Of a stretch of DNA of 64,000 bases, positions 24,297 through 34,858 are shown in pieces. Location: positions 2,418,001-2,482,000 of the forward strand of contig JAMPIQ010000003.1 in NCBI GenBank assembly GCA_024699855.1, given 5' to 3'. The stretch is from Aphelenchoides besseyi. Lineage: Eukaryota; Nematoda; Chromadorea; Rhabditida; Aphelenchoididae. Within the stretch, counting starts at the first letter, position 1; each line of letters starts with the position of its first letter. A program made the position numbers and the translations under genes. Below the pieces are notes generated by a model. That model saw only the letters and a program-made list of their open reading frames with translations, was not told the origin of the DNA and did no database searches.

Positions 24297-26857
24297 CGTT
24301 TAATGCAAATTGAAAGATTCGTGAGAGCGATTGATGATTTATGACAGTCGATCGGAGCTTGTGCTTTTACGGTCGATATGGTTTCCGCAGTTGACGATCG
24401 CATGCAGTTTTTCGTCGATTTGCATTATACGATCGCAATTTTACCGTCTGCGCGAAGATTTTTGCGATACGAAAACGTGGAGATGCTGTGTGCGGAGTCT
24501 TAGGCGAATGTATGGTCGATGTTTTCGTTCCAAACTAATTCACATTGTTGTGTGGAAAGTACAGTCGAAAAAGGGCTTAGTGGATGGTCGTGCCGCAAAC
24601 ATTTCGAAGGCGGGTTCATGTTTTTGCTTTCCAATTACGCCCGAGACCTCCAACGTTGTGCTGTCGAGTCGCATGGTCAACGGCGGCGGCTTTGCAAGTT
24701 TTGCCCAATTTTGTTCATTTGATCGTAAAAACTCTTGTGTGCCTCGAAGACACTGACCGGAGTTTGTTAGGGCTTCAAGCGCTTTCGTATGTGAACGATC
24801 GGACACAGTTGATTGATATCATACGTTGTTTGCAAATTGAACTCTCATCGGGTTCTTACAATGAAAATCATCGCTTTCTCAGCGTTGTTGTGACGGCACC
24901 AACGAACTGGTTGCGCAGAAATCACGTGACGAGTGTAACGATCGTCGTTGTTCCCGTCGGAAGACGAAGAACGACTTTTTTAGTCGGTCAGACCGCTTCG
25001 TAAACACTATTCAATTCTTCTGTTTGGACGGTTTGCGGCCCCGAAATTTTCGAGAGTCAGGCGGAGAGTGCGAATTGCGGGAGACCTCGTGTCTTCGTTG
25101 CTCCGTTATAGGTCCCGGTGCAATGGCGACTTCGAATCTTGTGGTCGTGCTCTTTGATCGAACCGTCAATCAAACGCTTCGTTTCGGCTATTGAATAACA
25201 AAAATAGGTTTCGTATTCGCGTTTCCATTCACCTCTTGTCTTCAATAAGTTTCCCATTCGAAATTAAGAGACAAACACGCTCTTGCGTTGTCACGCGCCT
25301 TTTTGATTCCTTTCCAACAAACGCACACCAAAATGCGTGTGATTTGATGTGCCCGTCGTTTTTGCGATTGTTCAGACGGGACACGTGAATTTTATTCGGT
25401 CGCCTGACTGCTCGAAACACACGACTCGTCCGCCTTTTTCAGTTGTGTCGCTCGCCCCGAACCAGCCCGCAACTGCACCGCCGCTTTTCGTCCACGCCCC
25501 GAGAAGTCGGGGGGAGAAGGAAAGAGAGATTGTTGAGAGTCCGCGTTTTTCGTGTGTTCCGTCGTCGTTGCTCTTCAGCGCCGCTGACAACGCAAAGAGC
25601 ACACAGAAAAAAAACGGACGAAGTGGTCGGAGTTAAAATCCACGAGACTCAACGTCCGCAAAAGCACGGACGCAATTGATTTTCACTTTTCTATGCCGGT
25701 GCTCGACACCCGTCGAGAGAAATTGCGGACTGTCGATCAGAAACGAACTGGGGCGGGACCTTGGGGGCAAAAACTTTTCGTTGGGTTGCCGCTCTTCACA
25801 TCATATGTCCGACTCAAAGCTCACAAGAAGGGGAGGGGGACTGGATGGCGACCAAAAGTCACGTGAACGGCGCAGTTCAAAAATGTTTTTCAGGTTTCCA
25901 CATTCAACAAAAACATCGACATGATCACATCGGACCCTTTTCGTCTGACTATGCCACCGACAGCAGTGGATGCACAGTCGAGTGCTGTAGCTCTAGAGGA
26001 GTTGCAACGTTTCGTTCGTGCCATAATGAAGGGCGAAGGAGTTCGTCCGAAGACGGGAAGCGCAAAGAAATAATCATTTGTATATTTTCTTCTTTTTGTT
26101 CAATCATTTTATTCTTCTTATCTTATCGCTCAGCCACAACCACCGAGTTTTCCCTTTTTTTGACCATTCATAATGGGGTTTGGCATTTTAAAGGGTCATA
26201 TATACGAGAAATGGTTGTTGTTTTCATCGTCTCGTTTTTGCGCCCCATCGTTTCTAACTCTCGCTCAAAATGTTGTTTTGCACAAATGCGAAGGAAAGCG
26301 CCCAGTTGACGGGAGTAGAGAACATTCCATGCGATTTGCTCTTTTTCCCAACAAACATTCACACTGCTCTCCGCCCCACACAACTTGTTGGGGTCCGAAC
26401 CGCTATGTTCTTTGACTTGGAGTCTTATGCCACTTCTGAAGTCCATCTTATTGTTCGAAATCAAATAAAATCGATTTTTTTGTTCTTCAAAGTCACACAA
26501 ACTTTTAGGGGAGTCCACCGTTTACAAAATGAGTGATTAGTCTTTCCGGATTTACGAGCTTGTACGAACAAAACAATAATCGGATTTGTGATCAAAAAAT
26601 TTTCAATTAGAATTTTGCTACGAAAACAATTTTCGCGTTTATTCTCGGCCCGTGAACACGACCCTCGAGTTTTCTTCCCCGACCGCTTTTATTCGTAACC
26701 TTTACGTCGTGTTCAGTCAGCTTTCATTTCGAAAACTCTCGTGTTTAGCAGCACAACCGAACAACAAACTCTAGAACGTGCGTCTTCGTCGCCGTTCCAC
26801 CAACGTCATTTGACTCGTCTTCTTCGTTTCTTTCAAACGCTGTGAAACAAATTCGAA
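24297..26857. other. Intergenic region upstream of UBE2H
   Basis: This 2.5-kb region is partly GC-rich (about 25.4-25.9 kb). It contains only one stretch with coding character, described separately at 25894-26073. The rest shows no recognisable gene and probably holds the UBE2H promoter. Confidence 0.45.
25894..26073 (+). CDS. Possible short coding exon
   Basis: After a TTTTTCAG acceptor the frame is open for 59 codons with an internal ATG at 25921, ending in TAA at 26071-26073. It reads VSTFNKNIDMITSDPF, then ALEELQRFVRAIMKGEG and a Lys-rich end. The amphipathic ELQRFVRAIM segment looks coding. No family is recognised and no upstream exon could be joined with confidence. Confidence 0.3.
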   Translation, partial: VSTFNKNIDMITSDPFRLTMPPTAVDAQSSAVALEELQRFVRAIMKGEGVRPKTGSAKK

Positions 26858-27521
26858 ATGTCATCGCCAAGTGCGGGTAAACGTCGTGTCGATACGGATG
26901 TCATTAAATTGATCGAGTCGAAGCACGAGGTCACTATCAATGGAAATCTCACCGAATTCGCCGTCAAATTTCACGGACCGAAGGGAACGGCCTACGAAGG
27001 TGGTGTGTGGCGTGTTCGCGTCGAATTGGTAAGATTATTGTAGTGTTTGTATTTGTACAAGATTGTTCTTTAGCCTGAGAAATATCCGTTCAAGTCGCCA
27101 TCTATCGGTTTCATGAATCGCATCTTCCATCCGAACATCGACGAATCATCGGGAACCGTATGTTTGGATGTGATCAATCAAGCGTGGACCGCACTCTACG
27201 ATTTGGCAAACATCTTCGATTCGTTTCTTCCACAACTACTCACCTATCCAAATCCAACGGATCCATTGAACAGTGAGGCTGCGAAATTGTACATGCATCA
27301 ACCGGATATTTTTGCTGGTAAGTCAATTGAATGAAAGCTTCTTTACTTTTGGTTATTTAGAACGTTGTACCGAATATGTTCGCAAATTTGCAAGTGAAGA
27401 AGCACTGGTGACTGTCGCACGAGAGAAATTCCTCGGTTATGGCGAACTGGATACGAGCAGTGATTCCGACTCGACAATCTCCGATTTCTCCGAAGACGAA
27501 ACCTGCGGAATGGAACTCTAG
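26858..27521 (+). CDS. ube2h: Ubiquitin-conjugating enzyme E2 H (UBE2H/Ubc8-like)
   Basis: UBE2H carries ubiquitin for the GID/CTLH-type ligase. Three exons (26858-27028, 27074-27317, 27361-27521) give 191 residues, close to the 183 of human UBE2H. The E2 fold is complete: KLIESKHEV at the start, [13 protein letters not shown], the HPN motif in [10 protein letters not shown], the catalytic Cys in [11 protein letters not shown] (Cys87, the same number as in human), and [17 protein letters not shown] sequence ([17 protein letters not shown]). The C-terminal tail is acidic and Ser-rich ([15 protein letters not shown]), typical of UBE2H, a known casein-kinase-type substrate region. Introns are 43-45 bases. 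Start is the first ATG, after an untranslated leader. Confidence 0.95.
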
Positions 27522-27996
27522 TTGCTGGAACCCGAAGTCGTTCGTCGATTCTTCCCGACTACGGGTCTTTGCATTTCGTCTTCTACTTTGTAATTTTGAT
27601 TGGATTAAGTTCTACACTCTGATTTTTCTACCACATTTGATGTCTTTTTTAGTTTGTCGGACATAAGCCCAAAACAAAGTTACATTCATTCATTCCTCTT
27701 CTTTGTACATTGTTCATTCGGCAGTTGTTGTGTTAAAATTTTCGCCATTTTGCTGGTCATGAGTATCGTTTTTTTGTAGCAGACAACGACTAACCGTCTT
27801 GTATAGTTTCCTCGTCTAGTGCTTCTCTACGTTCATTACGCTACCCGATCATTAGTAGCCAAAGAATCTTAGAAGTCTTTCGGCAGTTAAAAATTCTCTA
27901 GTATCTTCAAGTGATATGTGTACTTGACGGCAAATGCCGACGGCAAATCCGCGATCCTGATTCTTCTAAACCAAAACAAATGCAACGTTTCGTTTC
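27522..27996. other. 3' region of UBE2H
   Basis: Pyrimidine- and AT-rich sequence following the UBE2H stop. It is probably 3'UTR; I see no coding features. Confidence 0.5.
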
Positions 27997-28331
27997 TTAT
28001 TGATCATCATCGCGAGTTTGACGTTTGCGTTTCTCATTAAGCAAAAGAATCCCGATAGACTTTCGCCAAACGCATACAATCTTCTTTTTTCGTATATAAG
28101 TTCCATTAACATTCTTGATTTCTTCTTCAAACCTCCGACGGGCAAATGAAATCTCGAAAAAACGGTTAAAGAGAAAAATTTCGAGAAAATCGTTCGCATT
28201 CATCGCCCATTACTTCCATTGACATCACGACTTTCTCGACCAAACTCTTCAAAAATGTCTTCTTGCAAAAATTCAATAGTTGATAGTCCGGCACTTTTCA
28301 ACTTCTTCCATAGCCTTCTTGAATTCGAGTT
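27997..28331 (-). CDS. Possible coiled-coil protein, exon structure unresolved
   Basis: Several antisense segments read like coding sequence for charged helices: EFKKAMEEVEKCRTIN, KTFLKSLVEKVVMSME, and ISFARRRFEEEIKNVNGTYI followed by RKKK. The second and third can be joined in phase 0 through an intron starting GTAATG. A terminal open frame ends at 27997-27999. I could not produce one continuous model, and no family is recognised. It could be a small gene of its own or the 3' part of a gene beginning near 28,500. Confidence 0.3.
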
Positions 28332-28571
28332 GTACAGAAGCTTCCTACTGTGTAGATAATGTCACTGTATTTCACACATATGAACTTTCGTTGTTTAATG
28401 CGCACTTCCAATTTCTCCCAAACATGCACCTAATAAAAATTGTTGCTTTTCACGAAGATTCTTGAACGTTTACTTGAAGACTACTCGTACATTGCGGATG
28501 AGAAATGAAATACAACAAGAAAACAGTGTAACAAATGAAGCGAATTAAAGAAGCAAATGTGATTCGGCAAA

Positions 28572-29864
28572 TCAACTCGGACCAATGAAGTTCTTGAAGC
28601 GATCGAGGAGTGATAGTTGTGGTGGAATATACGAATCGTTGGGATATCGTTTTTCGAAGATATGCGGATAGTGGTGTTTGACTGAAAAGTCTATGGTCAT
28701 TACACATGTTTGAACACCTCGACTTACATTTCATAAGTTTGTCGTGACGTTCTTTCTCGTTCAAATGTGTATCTTCGATGATTCCGTCAAGCAAATTGTG
28801 CAGCTGATTCGTCCAAAACATCTGGTTCTCTTTAGTGCTGTGCTCTCGTTCTTCGCTTCGCGCGTATCGGATTCGTAGCTGCTTCGGCGGTGATTCGTCT
28901 TCTTCTTCGTCGTCTTGAAACGCCAACGGCGCTCGATTTCGACTTTCGTTGAGTCCGTCTTGAAAACTGCGGTGTCTAAAACAAGTCGGTCATTTTCGTT
29001 ACAATGTCGTCGTTTCCGATCACCACCCAAAAAGATTCCCAAATTTCTCGATTGTGCAGAAATTAAAGCAGATTGAAGCCTATTTTTCTAAGCATCTACT
29101 TAGCTGTTTTACAAAAAAGAGAAATCTTGCGAATAAAAGAATACGTGTTATTAACAAGCAAAGGTGGTTAGTAAGGTGCACAGTAACATTTCAAAGACGT
29201 TTTCTCCCCTTAAAATTCGTTTAAAGCTGCCTGACTTGATCAGTCTAACGGCGTCGCCGTTCAGTTTTCGAGATCGATTTGCCGGCGTTGTATTCCCGTT
29301 TTCCGTTCCATTCAACGAAGCAGTTCGACGAACACGAACCGGCGGTTGCACATCGGCTTTCGCATAAGCTGTTTCTTTGACTCTAAAAACCATTTCCAAC
29401 GATAGAAAAACTTTAAACCAACTTGTACAGCGTTGTATCATCCTTGAATTGACGGTTTTTTCCGTCAACAACGTCTTCGATGACCTGATCTTCGATGTAT
29501 TTCTGCAGCACACGAATGGAATTCGATCTGAAATGAAAATTAAACTAATCAAAGCGAATAGAATCGATACCGGTCGATTTTTCGTTCGGGAAAAACGTCC
29601 AACAAGACCTGCGTCATGGTGTCCGTTGCTCGAATTCCGGTGAACGAATCAACGTGAGTTCGAAAGATTCGACGATTCGTTTCTTGCGGAACATTCGAAA
29701 TGAATTTCTTCATCATCTCCTTCCACTGAAATAGCTCTGCATTCTAATATTAAAAAAAAACTTACTCGTCTTGTGGCTTCAAAGTTATTTTGTCTCAGCG
29801 GCGTATCCAATCCGGGACGTTTCACTGTGACCACTGGTTTCTGTCGTGTCAAACTGTGACTCAT
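28572..29864 (-). CDS. DEP-domain protein, DEPDC1/LET-99-like
   Basis: DEP domains bind membranes or receptors; the DEPDC1/LET-99 group acts in cell division and spindle positioning. Exon 1 begins MSHSLTRQKPVVTVKRPG. The next exons give FEATR-NAELFQWKEMMKKF, SFTGIRATDTMTQVLLDVFP and SIRVLQKYIEDQVIEDVVDG then FKDDTTLYK, which is a DEP domain (WNE..., FTG.EAVDWL, ...L.K...VIEDV..., F.D...LYRF). A basic Ser-rich linker follows. The last exons read MFWTNQLHNLLDGIIEDTHL, ERHDKLMKF and HHYPHIFEKRYP, like the DEPDC1 C-terminus. No RhoGAP domain is visible between, as in LET-99. The join near 29,050-29,160 is unresolved, so these could be two genes. Confidence 0.6.
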
Positions 29865-30249
29865 TTCTGTACATCAAAATCGCGCGTCTTATGTGATCCA
29901 CTTGTTAAGATTAATCAGCAAACTCGTCAGCATGGACGCCGCTTTCCAGTTCAAACGATGGACGCGCGGTCAAAAAATTTCCGTTTGAGAGTCGAAGTCG
30001 AACACAAGCCGTTTGGTGTCGGCTTTTTGTTAGTGAGGTTGTTTAGATTGAACAACATTTATTGTCCATAACTTTAATAACAACATTATTACAAACGACC
30101 AAGACTAACAAACATAAAGATACAAAAAATTAGGAAACGGATGTAAACACGTTAAAGAGTTCGAATGATCATTAACGGGACCCGAATTGAACCTAAAATT
30201 TTAATTTGATTGCAATTACCTATTAATTTAAACTGACTGTTTGAGCATT
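29865..30249. other. Intergenic gap
   Basis: AT-rich gap upstream of the DEP gene and downstream of the SKP1-like gene, both on the minus strand. I see no gene in it. Confidence 0.5.
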
Positions 30250-30820
30250 TTATTTAAAAAGCTTTTGAAGGTCTGGACGGAAGTCTTTGTCTGCGCCGTA
30301 GTAATCTTGAAGTTGTTCGAAGTTCATGGAACGCACGTGATCTTGCAGAATCATCGTACAAAACGCGACAAACGACGGAATGATCAGGTAATCTCCCAAA
30401 TTACAACAACGCACAACTTGATTGTGTTTGACATCTTCGACCAATTTCAACAGCTGTTCTTTGTTCTTCGGTTGCTCCTAAACGGCAAATGAAAATACGA
30501 ACTTGACGAAATTCAGTAACCAAAATCTTCGTCCAGAAGTAACCGTTGTCTGCGTTCTCACGCAGTTCGTCGTGCAACTTATCGTCGATCCAAGCAGAGA
30601 ACTTGTTCAACACATTGATATCTTCGACTGTTGCTCTGTCATTCAACGGAACGGTTTGAGTCGTGTTCGGCTCTTGAACGGTCGCAACGAAGTCTTTAAG
30701 AAAACCGGATGCGTAGTTCAATGCGCGATTCGCTTCGATTGTCACATCTTCATTCAGCGTAAAGTTGATCCGAGTAGTGGCGGGAATAGTCGCCTCAGCG
30801 TCGTTCTTTGGAAGAGTCAT
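30250..30820 (-). CDS. SKP1-like protein, copy 1 (divergent)
   Basis: SKP1 bridges cullin-1 and F-box proteins in SCF ubiquitin ligases. The protein has the BTB/POZ-like N-terminal half (TLNEDVTIEANRALNYASGF, NVLNKFSAWIDD) and the C-terminal half (LLKLVEDVKHNQVVRCCNLG, FVAFCTMILQDHVRSMNFEQ, then YYGADKDF). One phase-0 intron of 43 bases follows WTKIL. The canonical SKP1 end (NEWCE, which contacts the F-box) is replaced by PDLQKLFK, and several usually invariant residues differ. The neighbouring copy has its single intron at the same place, so the pair arose by tandem duplication. Confidence 0.75.
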
Positions 30821-31043
30821 TTCACTTCTAAATCGACAGAATCAAAGCCGATTTGCTGTGAATGAGATATGCAAAGAGTAATTGACTATTATCGATTTGC
30901 TACAAACTGCATAGGAAATTATTTACTTGATTCACGTTAAAACAATGGAAAGTTGTGAAAATATATGAACAGGAGTACTGGTTTAATGGAATAATTTTAC
31001 TGACGTTGAAATTTCATCTGAACGTTGTACTATTTGAGAAGTG

Positions 31044-31615
31044 TTAAAGGTTGGCAAATTCAGGACACGAGCGAATGATCTCCATTTGTTCAGCGTCAAA
31101 GTCGTTCTCTTCGTTCAGATACTCGCGTAGCTCCGCCAACGTAAAGTTTTTGCAACGTTCGCTGATCACGTACGTACAGAAGGCCATGAACGAGTGATTT
31201 ATGAGGAAGTCGCCGAGATTCGATGCACGAATTAAAACATCCTTATCCACGTCCTCGGCCAACGGCAACAATTCGTCTTTCTTCGATGGCTGAAACATAA
31301 ATTTATATACGTGAACGAAAGTCGCGAACTTACAACTTCGGTCATCCAATGTTCCAAGACAAACGCTTTCTCCAACATATCTGCTTTGTGTGTGTCCGCG
31401 AGATACTTCGAAAATTTGTTGAGCAAACACACTTCTTCCGAGTTCGCGCATGACAGCGGAATCTCTACTTCTTCGAACTCATCTTTTTTGAACGTCAACA
31501 AAAAATCTTTCAAGAATCCGGAAGTCTCGTTCAGCGATTCTTCAGCCTCGATCTTCTCGCCGTTGTTCAAAACAAACACCACTTTCGGTTGTTGGACTTG
31601 AGTTTCGACGGACAT
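31044..31615 (-). CDS. SKP1-like protein, copy 2 (divergent)
   Basis: This is a paralog of the gene 220 bases downstream. It starts MSVETQVQQPKVVFVLNNGE and shows SLNETSGFLKDFL, VCLLNKFSKYLADTH, then after a phase-0 intron LLPLAEDVDKDVLIRASNLG, SFMAFCTYVISERCKNFTLA and ELREYLNEENDFDAEQMEII. The last block matches the SKP1 pattern EIR.YLN..NDFT.EEE. It is closer to canonical SKP1 than copy 1 but also ends atypically (SCPEFANL). Nematode genomes carry many such skr genes that pair with different F-box proteins; the partner here is unknown. Confidence 0.8.
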
Positions 31616-32367
31616 CGTAGCCTCTTGCAGCGTAGAACGATTTGAAAATAGCTAAAATTGATATAATTAATAGAAATTATATCAAAACCACGGAAACAAT
31701 ATGAACGCACGAATGAGCCGGGCAAACGACTTTACATGACTACCACCAAAGCGGCGGACGCCAATTTTTCTAGGAATACGAAGAGCCCCAACTATCGATT
31801 TTTGTACTTGCAAAATGATTGATGTTAACCAACCAAACACAAATGAATTATCGAAAGTTAAAAGTACAAGCATGTGAACAATGTTTTTTAAAGCCATTGA
31901 GACAACGAAATTCAGCATTTGTTTGCAGCTATCGCGCTCATTTCTATGAGTTTTAAGGATGTGTTTGTCACAATTGCAATTGAAAGCTGATAAAACAGAT
32001 GGGAGACTGAAAGTCCCTTTGCCCAAACACACTACTGACACAAAAATCTGTTTGCGTTCGCAGCGTCGACTCGCAAATGGTTTGCGAAATCGAAACTGCA
32101 GTGAATCTAAACGTCCGAATATGTTTCACAATTTGCAGGTGCGTTTAAAGTCGGCAAACAAAAAGGAAGCATTCAACTCTCCTTGTAGATAAACCGCTTT
32201 GACGTGACAGCTTTTGTTAATTTAAAAACATAATTACGTCAAGATTTGTTAAAGCTCTGAACTTTGAACTCTCGAGTTAACAGCGCTCATAGTCAGCGAT
32301 CATTGAGAAGCGTTAACGTCATCGATCGAGTTGAGCGAAAAAGCGCGAGAAAGCCCGCGAATCGGAC
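31616..32367. other. Divergent intergenic region
   Basis: It separates SKP1-like copy 2 from the small acidic-protein gene and should contain both promoters. No coding features are seen. Confidence 0.5.
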
Positions 32368-32502
32368 ATGAACAGCAACAACAACAGCAAAACGGGCGGT
32401 GTCTCGATGGAAACAGCGGAGAAAACTGGTCGAAATTTCGGTTCTTTTCAGAAATTGTGGTCATTTGAGAGCGCTTCTTCGAGTTCTATCAACGATGAGT
32501 GA
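32368..32502 (+). CDS. Upstream ORF overlapping the next start codon
   Basis: An ATG at 32368 opens a 44-codon frame (MNSNNNSKTGGVSMETAEK...) ending at TGA 32500-32502. The main ORF's ATG lies at 32495-32497, inside the end of this frame. It could be a regulatory uORF or simply 5'UTR. It shares the exon with the main start. Confidence 0.4.
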   Translation: MNSNNNSKTGGVSMETAEKTGRNFGSFQKLWSFESASSSSINDE

Positions 32503-32896
32503 GACTAAAAGTAGGTGTTTTTGTTCTGATTGTTTTCATTTCTTTTCAGTCAACCCGGAGATCATCGAATCGCATTGCCACAAACAAGAGAAGTCAGCTG
32601 CTGTCTCTCGACTCAACGAGTTTCCACGACCCAATTCCAAGTCGGTGTTGGATGAGGGCAGCAACGACGAGGACAATCAAATGGACTTCAGCGTAGAGAG
32701 GAAGATGCTCGAGAAGGCAAAGCAGAAAAAAAAGAACGACAACTTGGATGTTCCCGATGATCGAGAGCCCTTTCGACGTTCCAAAAGTCCGTTGGAGGAG
32801 TGTGAATACGACGACGAAGAGATTGTCCACGCGCTGGAAGAAATCGACGGAAAGTCAACGGGTGACAAACAGGCGAAGACACTGGTCGGCAACTGA
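32495..32896 (+). CDS. Small acidic charged protein, unrecognised
   Basis: A tiny first coding exon (ATGAGTGAGACTAAAA, MSETK) joins through a 39-base intron (32511-32549) in phase 1 to a long second exon: INPEIIESHCHKQEKSAAVS, NEFPRPNSKSVLDEGSNDED, VERKMLEKAKQKKKNDNLDV, then acidic EECEYDDEEIVHALEEIDGK. It has about 120 residues, no signal peptide or membrane segment, a basic patch in the middle, and looks disordered. No family is recognised. An AATAAA follows 77 bases after the stop. The phase agreement and uniform charge pattern support a real gene. Confidence 0.6.
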   Translation: MSETKSRCFCSDCFHFFSVNPEIIESHCHKQEKSAAVSRLNEFPRPNSKSVLDEGSNDEDNQMDFSVERKMLEKAKQKKKNDNLDVPDDREPFRRSKSPLEECEYDDEEIVHALEEIDGKSTGDKQAKTLVGN

Positions 32897-32973
32897 GTTC
32901 TCCAATCCAACTACCTAACACATTTCAACTGAACGTCATAATTTCACGTTTTTCATTTGTACTTTCTATTCGC

Positions 32974-32979
32974 AATAAA
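32974..32979 (+). terminator. Poly(A) signal AATAAA of the small acidic gene
   Basis: Canonical AATAAA 77 bases after the stop. Confidence 0.6.
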
Positions 32980-33180
32980 TCAACGTCTTCTAATTCTGTG
33001 ACAATTCGAGCTACTGGTTCAATTGTTGGAACTTTTAATGTTGATGCTTGAATAGATTGTTGAACAAAAGTTTATTGTGCAAAATTGAAATGTTTCGAAA
33101 AATTGTACCCGTAATCTATCAAATAAAATAAAGAAAATTAAATAAACAAATTGAGCTTTTCACACCGCAGTTACTGGTAT

Positions 33181-34858
33181 CTATCGATCTTCAACAAAAA
33201 CTTCCTTTTTCTCATTGTCCAGAATGAGTCGATTCCATTCGGATGGAAAGAAATCGTCTTCGTGGAAACCCGCTGCTTGTCCGCTATGTTCAGGTTTAAA
33301 AAAACGGGAATTGTAATACACGTTTTGTTGTTTTTCATCGGGCATCAAATAGGCCATCCACCATCCAAATGTCGAACCGCTTGAAGACACCAACATGTAG
33401 TCGCAATGACGAGCACCCAAATTAAGATTCTCGATCCGATTTAAGTCCCGAGACACGTAAACCTTATCGGTAAGTTCCAATTTCTGCAATTATCGATAGA
33501 ACATAAAAGTTGCTACATCAAAATCACCTTAATCTTCTCTTTGATGTCGTTAGCGTAGTAAATGTCGTCAGAAAGAAGGAGAACATCGACATTTGGTGTT
33601 GTTTGATTGTTCATAACCGACTTAATTAGGAACTTCATGGCAGGCATCATAAATGTCTCTTCCGTCGGTAATAGCGGATGACCACCGTTGAAGTCTCCGC
33701 GACGCATATGAGCACAGATTTTGATCGAATTATCGTTACTGAAATCAGAATACTGTCGATTGAACAGTAATTCAAACCTACTCAAAAAGATGTTGAGCAT
33801 AGGCGTCGACCATTTCATTCATTCCATTGGAGAAATTGAACATAAACAAAATGTCACGACGAAATTGATGGAAAAATAAATGCGATTGAAGATAACTGGT
33901 CTGTAAATTAATGAACTTCTCGTCTTTATATTCGTTGAGTCTGAAGATCAAGTATAAATGAAAAAAAACATGAAAACACTCACTTCGATACGTTATCGTA
34001 GTTCCAACAGTTTCCGGCAAATCCAACATCTTTTGTATTGTCATCCCAACAATGTGTCTAAAATGATCTGATTAGACGAAACATAACCGAAAAACTAACA
34101 AGTAGTGGAAATTTCTGCAAGTTTGGAAACATCGAGTAAAGTTCAATGTGATACTCTTGAGCACAACTTCCTTGTAAACAGGCAGTTCGATTGATTTGCT
34201 TTCCAATTCCGTATAAAGATGCGAGACGAAAGATCTGCAAGTTAAAAGCATTCAATTAACACAAAAATCGCTATCTAACCATGTTGCCTACTCCACCACA
34301 AGCTCCTGAAAAAAACCGATAAGCATGAACTCGAATACTTAAAAACAAAACCTCCGCCTACGTTCGTTAACATAAACTTGTCATAGTGAGTCCAATTGTG
34401 CAAAAACGAGCTCTCATGCCACGGTTTCTGAGTGTGATAAGGGAGTGAGGAAAAATATGTAGTTGTTGGTACTATCGATTGACTGGAGGTTTGAACTGGT
34501 CGTTTTGTTGATGTTTCAAGCGGCAACATTTCAGTTGTTGTTGTTGGAAAAGTTGACGAGATTTCGGGAAAGCCCGTGAATTTATTGTAATAAAAATTCA
34601 ATGCAGCTGCAAATAGAAGTTAACGAAGAAGCTGTTCGATAGTCACCTACAATAATCTTGATCTCTCCACATCAAGACAAAACCGGAAATGAGCAGAAAA
34701 ATGCAAAGTCCAATGAACAAACGAGTCCATCGATTCACAGTTCCATTAAAAACTCTCGTCACAATCACTGACTCGGCTCTCGTCAGTTGATCGGTGGTTG
34801 TCGAAACTCCAACCAATGGCTCGGATTCCCTTTCTAATGAAGGCGACAAACGAGCCAT
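33181..34858 (-). CDS. Alpha-1,2-fucosyltransferase-like, GT11 family
   Basis: GT11 enzymes add fucose in alpha-1,2 linkage from GDP-fucose in the Golgi. Topology is type II: cytosolic MARLSPSLERESEPLV, one membrane anchor (LFIGLCIFLLISGFVLMW, about residues 47-64), a Thr/Ser-rich stem (TTTTEMLPLETSTKRP). The catalytic part has the GDP-binding motif in KICAHMRRGDFN (HxRRGDF), then DVLLLSDDIYYA, DYMLVSSSGSTFGWWMAYL and FFPSEWNRL. A GGVGNM-type loop appears upstream, also typical. About seven introns of 40-60 bases. Large numbers of such divergent GT11 proteins occur in nematodes. The ATG chosen is the first one in front of the anchor. Confidence 0.85.

Noticed and set aside
30490..30530. Apparent 25-base intron in SKP1-like copy 1
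   Set aside because: Using the donor GTTACT a little upstream gives a normal 43-base phase-0 intron at the same position as in the paralog.
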